Positions 24,119-36,619 of a stretch of DNA of 64,000 bases are shown one piece after another. The position numbers and the translations under genes were made by a program. Source of the stretch: Sequoia sempervirens (Eukaryota; Streptophyta; Pinopsida; Cupressales; Cupressaceae). The number at the start of each line of letters is the position of its first letter. Positions within the stretch are counted from its first letter, which is position 1. The notes under the pieces were generated by a model. The model worked only from the letters and a program-made list of their open reading frames with translations, did no database searches and was not told the origin of the DNA. The DNA lies in the NCBI GenBank assembly GCA_007258455.2, contig VDFB02262673.1:124001-188000 (forward strand), given 5' to 3'.

Positions 24119-25229
24119 CAGAACAAGCAGGAGAACACTTACCCGGCAGGTTTACTACAGCCACTTCCGATTCCTGACAGGAAGTGGGAATGCCTGTCGA
24201 TGGATTTTATCGGGCTTGCCTAAAGCCCAAAGAGGCGTGATTGTATATGCGTGGTTGTGGATGAAACTGCGAAGTATGCCCACTTCTCCGATCACCACGA
24301 CTTACCGCATTCGCAATTAAGCGGAGGTGTTCGCGTGAGATATTCGGTTCATGGGTTGCCACCGAGACGCCATTGGTGAGAATAGTCGGTTCACGAGTAA
24401 CCACGGCGAGAGGTCTTACGACTAGCGGGACCGAGCTTACCGCAGGAACTACCAGTTACCATCCAGACGGATGGGGCCCGAGGAGATAGTGAATAAATTA
24501 GGTGGAAGGATATCTCAAGAATTATATTGCAGGGCAGCAGAAGGCGTGGGTCAAATGGATACACTTGTGTGAGTATTGCTATAACTCGACATTCCATATG
24601 ACCATTCAGATGTCACCCTTCATGGCGTTATATGGGTATGAGGCGCCGAGTTTCCTAGATTTGCTACTGAGCGATAGCAGAGTGCCGAGTGCAGGTGGAT
24701 GGTTGCAGGAGAGTCAGGACACTATGAGGGCTCTCAAGGAGAATATTGCAAAGGCACAAAATCAGCAGAAGCAGTATGCAGATTAGAAGAGGACGGAGAG
24801 GCATTTCGAGGTTGGTGACATGGTTTACCTCATGCTGCAGCCCTACCGTCGGTCCACTCTTAGGAAGAGTAGATTGAGGAAAACTCAAGCCCGTTATTCT
24901 ACGGTCCTTTCAAGATCACGAGGAGAGAGTTGGCGAGGTGAAACTACGAGCTTGAGCTTCCGGTGACCCGGGTACACAAGCATTATTTCATGTATCAAGC
25001 CTCAAAGAAGGCATTGGAGTCATCGTGTGGTACCGTCTGCCGGTCTTACCTCCCTTAGATGATGAGAAAGTTGATCTTAGTACACGAGTCCATCACAGAT
25101 GCGAGGGGAGAAGTGATTCGTCGGAGGACTATCGGGGAATATAAAGTGAAATGGAGAGATTTGCGGTTAAGGGATCACGACATGGGAGGAAGCGAGGAGA
25201 TTACGACGCATCAGGCATTGAGATTATGA
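24119..25229 (+). pseudogene. Integrase core and C-terminus, many indels
   Basis: The catalytic-core start KWECLSMDFI is visible near 24190, in frame with the upstream segment but past its TAG. From 24.22 to 24.50 kb the DDE core is scrambled by indels: the HPQTDGQTE region survives only as CCATCCAGACGGATGGGG out of frame. 24502-24786 encodes YLKNYIAGQQKAWVKWIHLCEYCYNS-type integrase sequence, then ERHFEVGDMVYLML near 24800 (GPY/F-type region). The end carries EYKVKWRDLRLRD..E-like wording near 25140-25190, resembling a chromodomain-like tail, which would suggest a chromovirus; moderate confidence only. Degradation is far heavier than LTR age predicts. Confidence 0.8.
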
Positions 25230-25256
25230 GGACAAGCAATTTCGGGAGAAGCGGAC

Positions 25257-26612
25257 TGTCATGTCCTTCTCGGTGACATCTCGGAAGGGCGGATTGGCTA
25301 TCCACCCACGACCCTCGTGGTGATTGATTGGATAGGGAGTCGCCGAATTTGCTTCGGCTTGATTAGCGAGAGATTGATGAGTGGTCTTTAAGTTAAACCG
25401 ATCGAGGCTTTTCAGTACTATTTTTAGCGGTTCGTGATGTGGACCCTGCTATTTTAGCGGTATGGCTTTGGCGGCATCCGGAATCACTTCAGAGTTCGTC
25501 AGCATCAGACGGAACGGGAAACGGATAAGTAACGGGAGAAATATTAATATTTAATTACATTGATTAAATATTAATTAAATAATGATTATAATATAAAGTT
25601 ATAATTTAAAATTATAACTTAAGTGATTTTGCCTTGAGGGGTGCGCCCATCATCAAAAGGGGCCAGTTTGGCAATTAATGATTATTATAAAATATTTCAC
25701 GGAGACTATTGAAATATTAAAAGATTAAAATGTGAATATTTTATTAAAACCCTATTCTTGAGGAAATCGCACTTTTCAGCATAAAGTGGATTTTGCCTTG
25801 GGTTTTGAGCCATTATGAGATTATTGGATTTTGAGAACTAATCAAATTGATCTGAGTACAGACTTTAGGGTTTGAACTCGACTTCCTTGGGGAACGAGCC
25901 ATCTCCAGCGGAAAGCAATTCAGAGAGTGTGAAATATCACTTGATCTATTGCCAGTAGAGGTTTTCTTATTCAGAGGAAATCATTAAGCATCAGAGATTT
26001 TATATATTCAGAGCTTTTGTCAGAGTTTAGCATTCAGGATATCTTTCATTCATCAAGGCGCCAACATTCATCATATTCAGAGACTGGGAGATTGTCTTCT
26101 GAGAAGGGCCGTACATTTTCATAACTGCTGCAGCCATACTTCTGACAGGCCGTACTATTGCTTGAGTCGTACTTCTTCCATAAATAAGAAACGCCATTCT
26201 TATCTTGCAAAGCTATTTCCTGTGTGGGCGCTGGGATTGCTGGAGGCATCTGGCATCACTAAACTGGAGGAAGACTCAACATTTATTGCAGCCGTACAAA
26301 TCTGTACCTTCTTCAGCTTGCTGTTTTTACCAGGTTTTTACCAATAAAAATCTTTATTTTATTGTTGCATGTTAGCAGAACATTTTGTATTGAGATCATT
26401 TGAATAATAAAGCAAACGCCTTCATTCTCTGCTATATTTCCTAAGCATATTGAAGATCTAGCATTTTTAGAGAATTTATTATTATTTTCTGGCAAAGCCG
26501 TACTTTTCATTTATTGTCAAAAAAACACAAAATATGCAAAAAAACCAAAAACCTTTAGAAAAACTTAAAACTCAGTCAGAAGCAGTGTCAGGGGGAAACT
26601 AGGGTTTCTACA
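25257..26612 (+). repeat. 3' LTR of gypsy element (1,356 bp)
   Basis: Starts TGTCATGTCC, ends AGGGTTTCTACA, followed by TSD GGTTT. From 25461 to the end it is about 99 percent identical to the 5' LTR, but 25257-25460 is strongly diverged with many 1-3-bp indels. Two CTATTTTTAG-type words (25418-25427 and a 9-bp version at 25449-25457). Two of the six GCCGTAC heptamers are altered by single transitions (CATAC, TCGTAC). Confidence 0.93.
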
Positions 26613-27906
26613 GGTTTTCACAACCTCGTCGGCTTGCAACAATGTTTTTACAACCCCATTGGCTCCCAACAAGGTTGCCACAACCTCGTTGGCTCTTGAT
26701 AGTCCATTCACAACCCTTTCAGAAATGCTTGCATTGGATTTTTTACTTGGGTTCTAGAACTTGTATCATTTTCCAATAAATTGCCTAACTCTTTTGTTTT
26801 TAAAGAAAGCTTCTATGAGGCGACATTGGATTCTAATGAGGTTTCAAAACTATCATTAGCCTCCAATAAGGTTGTCATAACATTGTAGGCTCCCAAAGTA
26901 CTTTTCAGTTGCTTTGAAGAAAATAAAATTACTCTCTTGTTGGAAAGATAAGAGAATTTGCAAAGGATTTCGGTATTTGGATTTGGTTCTGAAACCAATG
27001 TCAGCTCTCGACGAGGTTGTCACAACCTCATTAGCATCCAACAAGGTTTTCAAAACTGATTTGGAACACAATAGACAACTCACAACCTTTGTGAAAAATA
27101 ATGAATGTCTTCAAGGATGCATGGCAAAGATGGTGAAGGCAATTTGAAGCTCTTAAAGACAAAATGTCAGCTTTCTAACCCGATTTTGAAACCCCTATGT
27201 GAAGCTGACAATTTTGAAAACCCCTAAGATCTCCAACAAGCTATTCACAACCATCACGCAAAGCAAAGGAGAGACTTCGGAGAAAGTATGAAAACATTTT
27301 GGAAGCGTAAGCACATTGATTTTTTTAAGGAAGATTCAGAATGTTGGCATTTTAACCTGATTTTGAGACCATTGTTGGAAGTTGACAAGATTTCAAGAAC
27401 CTCTTGAATCTCCGACAAAGTTTTTGAAAGTGCTTGAAGTTGTCGAAATTTTAAGGGAATTTTAACCTACACCATTAAGTTGTGATTAAAAGAATCAGTT
27501 ATAACAACCGAATATTCTTGTGTAGCCAATTGTAAAGAAGATTATATAAGGGAAGAGAGATTTTCTAGAGGGGAGATGAAATGAAGGTCAAAGATTGAAA
27601 AGAAGAAAGGGGAAAATTTTGTGTTGGAAATTTTTTTTCTATAATGCATATCTAATTGTACTCCTCAAAGCGACTATAAATTATTTTCTATATTTTGAAT
27701 AAATTGCAATAAATTGTGTTGTATAATTTTTTATGTGTTTAGCTGTTAGATTTGGCTACCTAATAAGACCCCCATATCTAATTGCATCATTATGATTCTT
27801 GATAGTCATCGTCACTAATATCCAATGAACAACTAAGAATCACAATCAAGAGCACTTGAGTTCAATGGAGTTTTGTCATTATTTAAATCAGTTTTGAAAC
27901 GTATAA
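26613..27906. repeat. Gypsy target flank with ~29-bp repeats
   Basis: Right after the TSD, three units of about 29-30 bp (26613-26700) share GGTT(T/G)(T/C)CACAACCTCGTCGGCT-type wording. Further diverged copies lie near 26870 and 27010. From 27170 to 27430 a second loose repeat (AACC(C/T)GATTTTGA(A/G)AC, spacing about 170 bp) occurs. No gene. Confidence 0.5.
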
Positions 27907-28923
27907 TGTCATGTCCTCTTTTTGAGTAATCAAATTAATTTAATAATTTAGTCTTTAGTTGCTTGAAATAACTTTATTTTATTAAAATAGTGCAACTAAT
28001 ATTTTAGTATTAAATTAAATGGGTTTTCAAGATGTTATTTTATTTTAAGTTTAAACTAGCAACTAAAGTGCAAAAGGAAATTAAAAGAGGGTCACTTTTA
28101 AATTAAATATTTTCACTCAAAATAAGTTATAAGAGGAGGGTTGAAGAAAAGGGATTATTGGGAATATTTTATTGAACCCTATTTTCTCTTTGAGACCCAA
28201 CTTGTTCATCTCAAACACTTTAGGCAAACCCTAAGATACGATTGGTTTCGGGAGTGAAAGATCTTCCCTAGACAATATGGTGTGATTCATTCAAGATCAC
28301 GGATTGTGTTAAAAGGTTACAATTTAAAATATTGGCCAAGGCGCATAATGTTTGGAGATTCAAGAGATTTGTGCGAAGTAATTCACCTATTTGCAGTAAC
28401 AATTAAGGTTTAAAATTGTAATTAAAGATTAAATCTTCCATCGTTATTGAATATTTGGCTACCTAGAGATTAAAGATCATTGAAGCATTAAGCATGTCAT
28501 GTGGAAAGTAAGAATAAAGGGTGTGAATGAGTTATAAATTAACCTTTGTGGGCTGCCATTATTGAGACAATTTGTAGAATGCCAATTTGTAGACTTGGGA
28601 AAAATTCAATTCACCATGCAATATAGCTTAGTAATGAAAGGGGAGTAATTTAAATGTCTAAGGCATGGAAGGTTTAATCGTTTGTTCCAGTTGAAAAGAG
28701 ATATCATTGTTGTTCATTTCTTTACTTAGAAACTTTGTTGGACGCATGGGATAGTCGTGAAGGATCATAGAAAATCATGGCACATTTTTGTGGGGTTTGT
28801 CATGCTTAAACTTCCTACCACTGCCATTTTTACCAGCTACTGTTGCTCCATTAAAACCCTAACTCTCAATGCTTAGCAAAAGAGAAGAAACATAGGTTTT
28901 ACCAAGGAAATTGTGACCCTACA
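27907..28923 (+). repeat. LTR related to the gypsy LTRs
   Basis: Starts TGTCATGTCCTC and keeps the family's order of landmarks (AT-rich block, GAATATTTTATTGAACCCTAT, CAAACCCTAAG). It may end at TGTGACCCTACA (28923), directly followed by GGATATCAAAGG, a degenerate Met-tRNA PBS, which would make it a 5' LTR. Alternative: an end at 29300 with flanking TATAA on both sides (27902-27906 and 29301-29305), weak evidence in AT-rich DNA. Confidence 0.6.
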
Positions 28924-31544
28924 GGATATCAAAGGATGCTGAAATCTCCAAAGGCCACTCACATATCAAAGGCCAACTTGAATCTATTCTTTGCCACCAT
29001 ACTCTATTGGGAAAGGTGTGAGGAAACTTTAGAGGTTTCACTGCTTGCAAATATCTTTTATTGGGAGTCTAACTTCATGCAATCTTTATTTCAACCTCTT
29101 GTAGCTATTAAGAGGAGCGCAATATTCTAAATCATCCTAAGTAAGATTTCTAGACAGTAGGGATGCATTCATGGGGTCATTTGTTGCATACAACAAAGAA
29201 TACAAAGGTTCCAAACTCTATATAATTGCCATAATTGATGAATAAATGTATTTGTCATAATCATAAATCTACTCCCAATTGTCAATATTATTCAACTGCA
29301 TATAAGGTACTATGCTGAAATCTAGCCAGCTTATTCTACAGTTCAAACAGCAATAGTATATGTTAATATAATGGTTAACTTGGGCTCACTATATTATGAT
29401 CAGCATTGTTGATTTGTTGATTTGTTAACCAATAGATCAGCATTGTTGAATTTCATATGTTAATGTAATGGTTAACTTGGGCTGACCATATATATCATGG
29501 TTGCAAGACTCGAACATGATTCAGACTCAGCAAACAGATTTTGAGTTAAACTCAAACCTGATGCTTAGACTTGGTCAATACTCAACAAATTGGAAAAAAC
29601 ATGAAATATAAAGATTTTTAAGGATTTAAAACTTGTATCATGCACCTTTATATAAATAAACTTTAAGACATAATAAACTAGCCAAATAGAAGCTACTTCG
29701 ATCACATACACGAGTATACATCAATTGCATGAGTTTAAAAGTGGATTTTAGCCAAAGGAAACATTTTCAGATATTGTCATGCCCAATCAAAAAAATTTGC
29801 TTCATTAAGGCATTTTGAAAAGAATGGTCAAAGTCTTGTAAAAAATTGTCGTCAAAAGTCAAAATTTCTAAAAATAGACTTGATTTAGGGTTTTTGGGGT
29901 TTGTTGTCAAATGGATGCTGACAAAAGTTTCTAAAAATAGAATCACTGGGTGATCCCACAATAATGGGTTACAGTTTTTGGCCAAACTTGACATTAAAAT
30001 CAGGATTTTTCACCAGACATTCACTTTCTTACACCTATAGTAGAGAAACCATTAAGGTTTTGAAGATGAATCAAACTAGTTATTTGTTAGATATTTTGTG
30101 TAGATTCTAATTATATATTTTTTTTTTAAATTAAAAATACTGTGAATCATTTTATGTAATTTTTAATAACTTATTTTTTCTACTAATCAACATTTTTAAA
30201 AGTGATGTTTACTTCAACCCACGTAACTTTTTTTATAGATAGGATACAATTCTAATTTTTAAAATACAAATTTTTCACACCAATATATAGGGAATGGATA
30301 TTTTTCATAATTTTTTGTTACATATATTTTTTTAATTAATTTTCCAAGTTGGAGTAATTATAATTTTGACAGAGGTGTACTTCGTCCCGCGTAACTTTTT
30401 TTGTATTCATTTGAATTAACTTATTCTTTTTTTGTTGGAATAAGGACATCAATACCTAGGACACATGTATTTTTTAGAATTTTTTTTTCTCTATTTTTCT
30501 ATTTTTTCGTATGTGTGAAATAAAGAACTTGATGCTCATTGAAAATCCTACATTCACAAGAAATAAGAAATAAATATAATAATCAAATTAAACATATTTA
30601 AAATTATACTTTTTAGGAAGCTTATAAGTACAGGCTTACAAAACATAAATTTTAATGAATTCACCTGACTACCCAAAAAGTAAATCAAAAAGTGGTTTTT
30701 ATCATTTTGGATAGGTGGGTGAGACTCCTCACTATAGGTATGGTTTAAATCTAGAATAAGGTTCTATCCATGGGGTTTGATCAACTTCTTTAATTAAAAT
30801 AATTTAAATGGAACCTTTAAAGTCATAAATCATTGTATTTTCTAAAAATATGTGATTTCAGGTAAAAATCAGGATGTCCCCCCTCTTTGTTAAAAAAAAT
30901 TTAAATGGAACCTTTAAAGTCATAAATCATTGTATTTTCTAAAAATATGTGATTTCAGGTAAAAATCAGGATGTCCCAAAAAGTGTAACCCATTATTGTG
31001 GCAGCACCCCACTGTTTGGAGGGTTCTAACTAATTCTGATTGGTCGAAAATACTGTCCAATCGTACTGGTCTGGTCAGAATCATCAAAAGGTCAGTATTT
31101 CTTTGGTGGGCCAATTTTGTTTTTTCAGAAGCTAAAAACATGAGCTCCAAAGTCATCAATGGAGGAAGTCATTTTTTTTCAGCTTTCGTCAAACAATGCA
31201 TGCAAAATGGTGAAGTAGTTGGCGAATGCAAAGAGAAAGTTGAAAATCATAAAAAATATCTAACTCTAGCATGCTTGGGCGCCCCTATCCAAGAAGGGCG
31301 CCTAGTATTTCATGCCTTAGAATTTTTGCATGCTTCTCGAAAAACGTGCAATTTTCCCTTGTCAACCTGGTTTAGTTGTGCAGAAGGTAGTTAGAAGTAG
31401 AAATCTGCAAAAAATCCTGATTAATCCCAATTTTTAAAAAATCTGCAGGCTGGACGATTTTTTCCCATTTCAAACATCAAAATTGCCAAAAAAATGCATT
31501 TATGACCTGCAAAAAAATATGAATAAAATCACGCTGATTTTTGC
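28924..31544. other. Non-coding element DNA with inverted and direct repeats
   Basis: No gene. TGTAACCCATTATTGTGG occurs inverted near 29940 and direct near 30980, bracketing about 1 kb. A phrase starting TTTAAATGGAACCTTTAAAG is duplicated at about 30801 and 30898 (period 97 bp). CTAAAAATAG words lie near 29870 and 29928. At 31270-31310 there is a GGGCGCC doublet like the 5.9-7.3 kb array. The frame at 30996-31394 has no recognisable domain. Confidence 0.45.
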
Positions 31545-31779
31545 GTGACAAAAAACCATGAGACCATAGCTTGTTGCTTACTATTATGCTTTGATAGATG
31601 TTTTCCAATCATCCATAGCTTGTTCGAAAGTCCTTGTTTTAGGCTTTTAGCCATAGCAACAAGGCAGTGAATTGTTTGATAAAATGCTTTGGTCGACATG
31701 TATGAAAAATGTAGTAGTATAGACAAGGCAGTGAACTGTTTGAAAAAATGCCTCAAAGAAATGTGGTCTCATGGTGATG
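31545..31779 (+). mobile_element. Foldback MITE copy 1, cut by 6.75-kb insertion
   Basis: Shares the unit body (TTGCTTACTATTATGCTTTGATAGA, then TTTTAGGCTTTTAGCCATAGC, then the right TIR) with the copies at 38.57-41.2 kb. Its left TIR is missing. The right TIR breaks off at GGTGATG, exactly at the TSD of the inserted element, and resumes at 38532. Confidence 0.8.
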
Positions 31780-32743
31780 TGTTGATGCGTGTTTTATGAC
31801 ACAACGAACATTCTAGAATAAAGTGTCAAAGACGCTATATCCTCTCTTGAAAAATTACCTTGTATGCTAAGATTGCAAGTAAGATCATATGGTAATTCCA
31901 ATGTTTAAGATGAATGCGGATTTGCTATGTGGTTTTGATGTTATTTGCTGGGGGCACAATTGGGATTTACTTTTGCAAGTTACTTTGAAAGCGAAGACAT
32001 GAATGCAATATTATTTTGGATTTTCTGATTTTATAAAAAAAAGGTGAAAAAGATTAAGGGTTTTAGAGATCCTATGCTATTCTTAAGAAATCAAGAGACG
32101 ACAAAGGTTGAATGAAACCAAATAAACAATACTCTACTTCGCCACGTTAGACGACAACTACACAAAGCAAGTGCAATCTTCTGAGAATGTGCTTGTGATT
32201 TTCACGTAATGAATAACTACCATCAAATCGAACAATAATTATCCAAACAGAAGTTAAGCATCCACAATAAAGCTCAGTCTAACTTTACACATTGAATGAA
32301 AAACATCCACTCAAAGAAAGTATGAGTTGGGTTTCACTGGTCTCCATTATCAATCCGTCATTCTTCTAACATACATTCTAATTCAAATTTACTAAGTGAG
32401 AAAGAAAATATGCGACCATGCAACCATTCGACAATCAAGTATTCAGGGCACCTCATGCATTTGAATTTTATTATCAAAGTAGTGTTTTCACAACAATCTC
32501 ATAAAAACTCCCTCTTTATTCTCTACAATCTAATTCTCTTGAATCTGCTCTAACTTCTAATGAATTCTAATTCTTCTAATCTTCTCTATATGAAAAAATG
32601 AGAGAGTGAGGGGGGGGGGTTTATATAGTATTTCTGAATTACAATGAATGGCCGAGATTGATTTAGGATCAACGGCCTAGATTAATTATGACTAAACCCT
32701 AATTAGGGTTTCCAAAACCTCAACCAGTTAACTAGAGAGAACT

Positions 32744-35700
32744 TCAGACATCTAGAGTGGCATCCTTATCCACTTGTGCGGCATTGCATTCGGCGAATCT
32801 GGACACGATCAAGCCGACCTCTTCCATGGCAATGTCTGGCAATACGTTGACGTTGTATTCTAGCAAGTCCAAGTTCTCAGCACACTCTGCAAAAATGGTC
32901 GCCCATTCTGGTTCCTGCAGTAAGAAAGAATTCCTGACGGCCATGAAGTTGAATACCTTGGTGAAGTTTTCTTTCATGATTGGCCCGGTGGTGGAGAAAA
33001 TTCTCTGCACTTGTTCTCTTAAATTTTTTGGCCGCAAGTGTTTCTTTCGAACGGTATCTTTGTCGAGCATATCTGCAGCCATTTCATAAATTTTACTTTG
33101 AATTTCTTTTGCTTGTTCTTCAACTCTGGCACCATCCTGCTTTACCTTTTCCAGGACTCCTCTTCTTGAAATCAGAGCATAATACCATCCACTAAAATCA
33201 TATGCCGCTCCAGCTTCGATGACCCTGTCCTCAATCAGCCTTTGCTTCGAGATGCCCTTCAATTCTCGAATACATGGGATAATCCTATTTTGAATATCCT
33301 CGAGGCCGTCCCATGATTCTATTAATCCTGCAACTCGTGATAACATAAAGGAAGCCTGCTCGTACACGTGCCAGCTTTTCTGCAAATGCCATCGCCTCTT
33401 CTTTCCTCCCATCCATCCAATCCTTAGCCTCTTTTGCCGTAGTCAATTCTTCCTCAAAGTTTCTAACCGCTTCTTGTGAAGAATTTGGAGGTAGAAGCGC
33501 TGCTTGGTCACCTTCGTTCAGCGGCTTGGTCAAGTGCTGGATGTAATCTTTTAGGCGCTCAATCTCTTTTTTATATTCTTTTTTCTTGGCCACTTCTTTT
33601 TCCAGTCTGGACTTGATGGTGGCAACGAAATTGTCCAAGTCCTCGACCTCTTGCCCTTTTGTTGTTGGACCCATGTCAATGGTCGTGATGGCGTATTCCT
33701 CCGGAGCAATCTCATCCTGGAACTTGTTGGCTGTAGGTATTGCAACTTGCACTGTGCGATTGCCAGCCTCATCCCTTTTGATGGTGGAAAATTTCTTGGC
33801 CTTCTTCCTCGGGGCAGTTTGCTCCAGTCTTGCCAAGAAATCCGTGGCATCATCTTCTTCAGGAACTTCTACTGGCGCCTTTCTTTTCAATCTTTCTTTC
33901 AGCCACTCTGGGATGGTCGGCTGCTCAATTCCGTCCTCCTGTTGATCTTGGACATCCTGTATATCTTGAATATTTTGATCTTCGTGGACATCCTGACTTT
34001 CCAGCATGCTTTGAATCTCTTGCATATCTTGAACTCCTTGCACCAATTGGATTTCTGGCATACCATGAATTTCTTGGACGGATGGGTCCTCTTGGATTCC
34101 TTTGAGGGCGGAAATCATTCCTTCCTCAAATTCTCCATCCATAATATCTGTATCATTATCTGATTCTAGGATCTCTGTGCTTGCTGGAGAAGGTTGAGCA
34201 TCATCTTCCACTTGCATTGGCTCAACATTTCCGACTGGAGAAGGGATCCTAGCATTTTCGAAAGACTCTTTATCCATGGCGAGTATTTCTTCTATATTTC
34301 TGCAAGTGGCCGACTGAAGAGGTCTAGACTTGTGTTTCTTTCGAGAAGGCCCTTCATCTATCGTTTTATCCTTGTCCTGTTTTGCAGACTTGCCAATTTC
34401 TTTCCTCTTTCTCATGTTGGCGGCATCTGTTGGCCCATCTCCACGAGATGCACCAGCATTTGAAGAACAGGACTCTGTATCGCCCATCAATTCATACGTG
34501 AATTGCACATTTCTTTGCCTTAGAATTTCTACCTGCCGATCTATCCACCATTGAGAATACTTGAAAACAGGCCGCATGAAAGTTGCTAGGTCACCCATCT
34601 CAGGCTCAAACCATCTCATAGGGGGGAGTGGCTCATTCTCATTGAAGCCCGGCTGCAAGTATATTCCGTCATCCTGTAGTTGATCGGGTATTTTGAAGAG
34701 CTCTGTTGCCCTTATCATGCTTAGTGGCAATCTTGACCACAACCTCCTCCTCACGTCATATTCATCTGCTGCATTAGCCCAAAAGTCTTCTAAGTCAATC
34801 CGATGCTTGTACCTCTCTCCGTCCACAGTTTTGATGTGATGGAGTGGATCAAAGTTGTTCCTGGATTTGTATGATATGAATGGATATTGTTGTATCTCCA
34901 GTCGAGCAATCTCCGCTGCTTGTGCCGTTGGACATGACTCCTCCATATTGCCGATGAAAAAAGGAAAGGTGACAGCCACTTTCTGCTTTGGCCTTTGAAT
35001 ATTTTGATACGCCTCCAATTGCCTCAGCACTTCCAACAAAACCATTTTGTTGGTTGTATAGATGGGCAGTCTATAAGGATTTCCTGAGAATCCTTGGATC
35101 CTAATGTAAGTGAACTTAGGATACTGAATAAACTAGAATCCATACCGACTGATTAGGCTCTTGGCCTCATGTGAGAGTCTTTGATGCGTTCCGCCTTGGA
35201 GAAGCCGAGTGATGTACATCAGAAAGGCGTCATGAGCTCTTCGGAAATGCGACTTCTCTTTCAGTTGCAACTGCGGATAACAATCATAGGCCTTGAGCTG
35301 CCCTTCGCCATTGCCGACCACACCCTTGCAGGTCAAGCCAGAATACTTGTAATATCTTGCGAGCGAATATATGATGTACGAGCTCATGTGAAAGGTCTTG
35401 GTTTCCTCAAAGTTGACCAACTGCTCATGAAGGCTATCGCTAATCATTCTGGACCAATTGAACATCTTGACTCCAGTGATTATTTCATCAATAAAATAGT
35501 ACATCCAGTTTTCGAAAGGTGCACCATGGGGATTGCCTACTATTCTGTTAGTAGCAAGACGATGTCACCATATTCCTCTTTGAAATGTGTTCTGACCAAT
35601 TTCTTCCGCATCTTCCCTGCAGTAGGCTTGGGCTTTAGTAACCAAGTTTTGTTTATGTTTGATGCACAGAGGTCCTGCTGGTTTTGGTAAAGCTTAAGTG

Positions 35701-36079
35701 CATCTTCCTTGGTGCGGTAGGACGTTTGATTGTAAACTAGAATTCCGAAAGTTTCTTGGATTGCTGGCTCGGACAAGTATGCGAGAACCCTTCCATCAGG
35801 AGCTTCTATTTGCCTTTCTCGTGCATTATAGTGCAACGCACATTCTACCATAAGTTCCAGACACTCTTTTGCTGGTGGAAATCCAGCTGCATGAACAATT
35901 CCATTGCGCATCATTCTCACCGCAATTGGCGTAGGTAGACGTCCATCGCTCCCGTACATTCTTTTCCTGAAGTCCTCGAGGTCAACGTGGCCAAGATCGG
36001 TGTCCACAACGTGCTCCCACTTGGACTTGATCTTTGACTGTGGCTACATACCCTTGCTGGCAAACTTCATCTTTACCAT
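32744..36079 (-). pseudogene. Unknown ~1,100-codon element-borne protein gene
   Basis: I do not recognise the family. The reading starts at the ATG at 36077-36079, preceded by a TTTCTTGCAG splice-acceptor-like run, and ends at TGA 32744-32746. Four frames join into one gene: an amber TAG 12 codons in; residues about 25-178 (35540-36007); a one-base frameshift near 35540; a segment to 35133 ended by a single TAG (SRYGF-stop-FIQYP) with the frame continuing to 33285; and a second one-base shift near 33360. Layout: a globular N-terminal part of about 500 residues with many Trp and Tyr; a basic cluster (MRKRKEIGK, SRKKHKSRP) like a nuclear signal; an acidic Gln and Asp-rich stretch of VQDMQEIQ-type repeats near 34000; a predicted coiled coil near 33530-33650; and a helical C-terminal 200 residues. 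No zinc knuckle or polymerase motif. Long co-linear coding sense with few breaks suggests fairly recent decay. Confidence 0.7.
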
Positions 36080-36619
36080 CTTGAAAACAAATCTGCAAGA
36101 AAAAGCAAAAGGAATAATTAGAATTCGAAATTTAAATCAGTTTGAGAGATATTCCAGCTAGTTATCAAATTAGACTTTGTGAAAAATCAAGCTGGAAAGA
36201 AAATAAACGATGAAGTTTCATGCCAAAATGGAGTGGACAAAGTAAATCTGCCTGTCTCTTTTGGAGAAATGAAATGATGACGATCACAATGCTGGCTGGT
36301 AAAAAAATTATTTCCTTCACTTTGCTGCAAATTTTCTCAACTCTCTTGCCTTAGACAAATTTCTTCTCACAACTCTTCTTCTCAAAATCAAATGATTGCA
36401 AAATGAGAAGTGAAATCAATTATAGAGGTGAGAAAATCGATCCCTTTAGCAAATTTCCATTGTTTCCTTCAAATCGAGTTTAAACTCAGCTTTTACTTCG
36501 CTTCCGAGTGGCAAGTTTTATCTTCAATGGTCGTGTCTAGGAAAGTTTCCAATTTCAACGCCAATTCAACAAAGCTCTTTTGTTCATTTTTCCAATTTCG
36601 AATTTTTTCAAGTTTATCC

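Larger units (their letters stand above)
19108..26612 (+). mobile_element. Complete Ty3/gypsy LTR retrotransposon, 7,505 bp
   Basis: Two LTRs in direct orientation (19108-20442 and 25257-26612), TG...CA ends, PBS, gag-pol in the order Gag, protease, RT, RNase H, integrase, and a 5-bp TSD GGTTT (19103-19107 and 26613-26617). Over about 1,150 bp from the shared ATGGCTTTGGCGG to the end, the two LTRs differ by only about nine substitutions (nearly all transitions) and one indel by eye, so insertion was recent. Even so, gag-pol is broken by frameshifts and a stop, concentrated between 22.84 and 25.46 kb. It probably moves, if at all, only with proteins from other copies. Confidence 0.95.

Noticed and set aside
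30996..31394. 132-codon plus frame as a gene
   Set aside because: No recognisable domain, and it spans repeat-type words shared with other non-coding regions.
33586..34163. Plus-strand frames of 119 and 170 codons
   Set aside because: They are antisense to the long unknown gene, whose minus frames are longer and have clear protein character.
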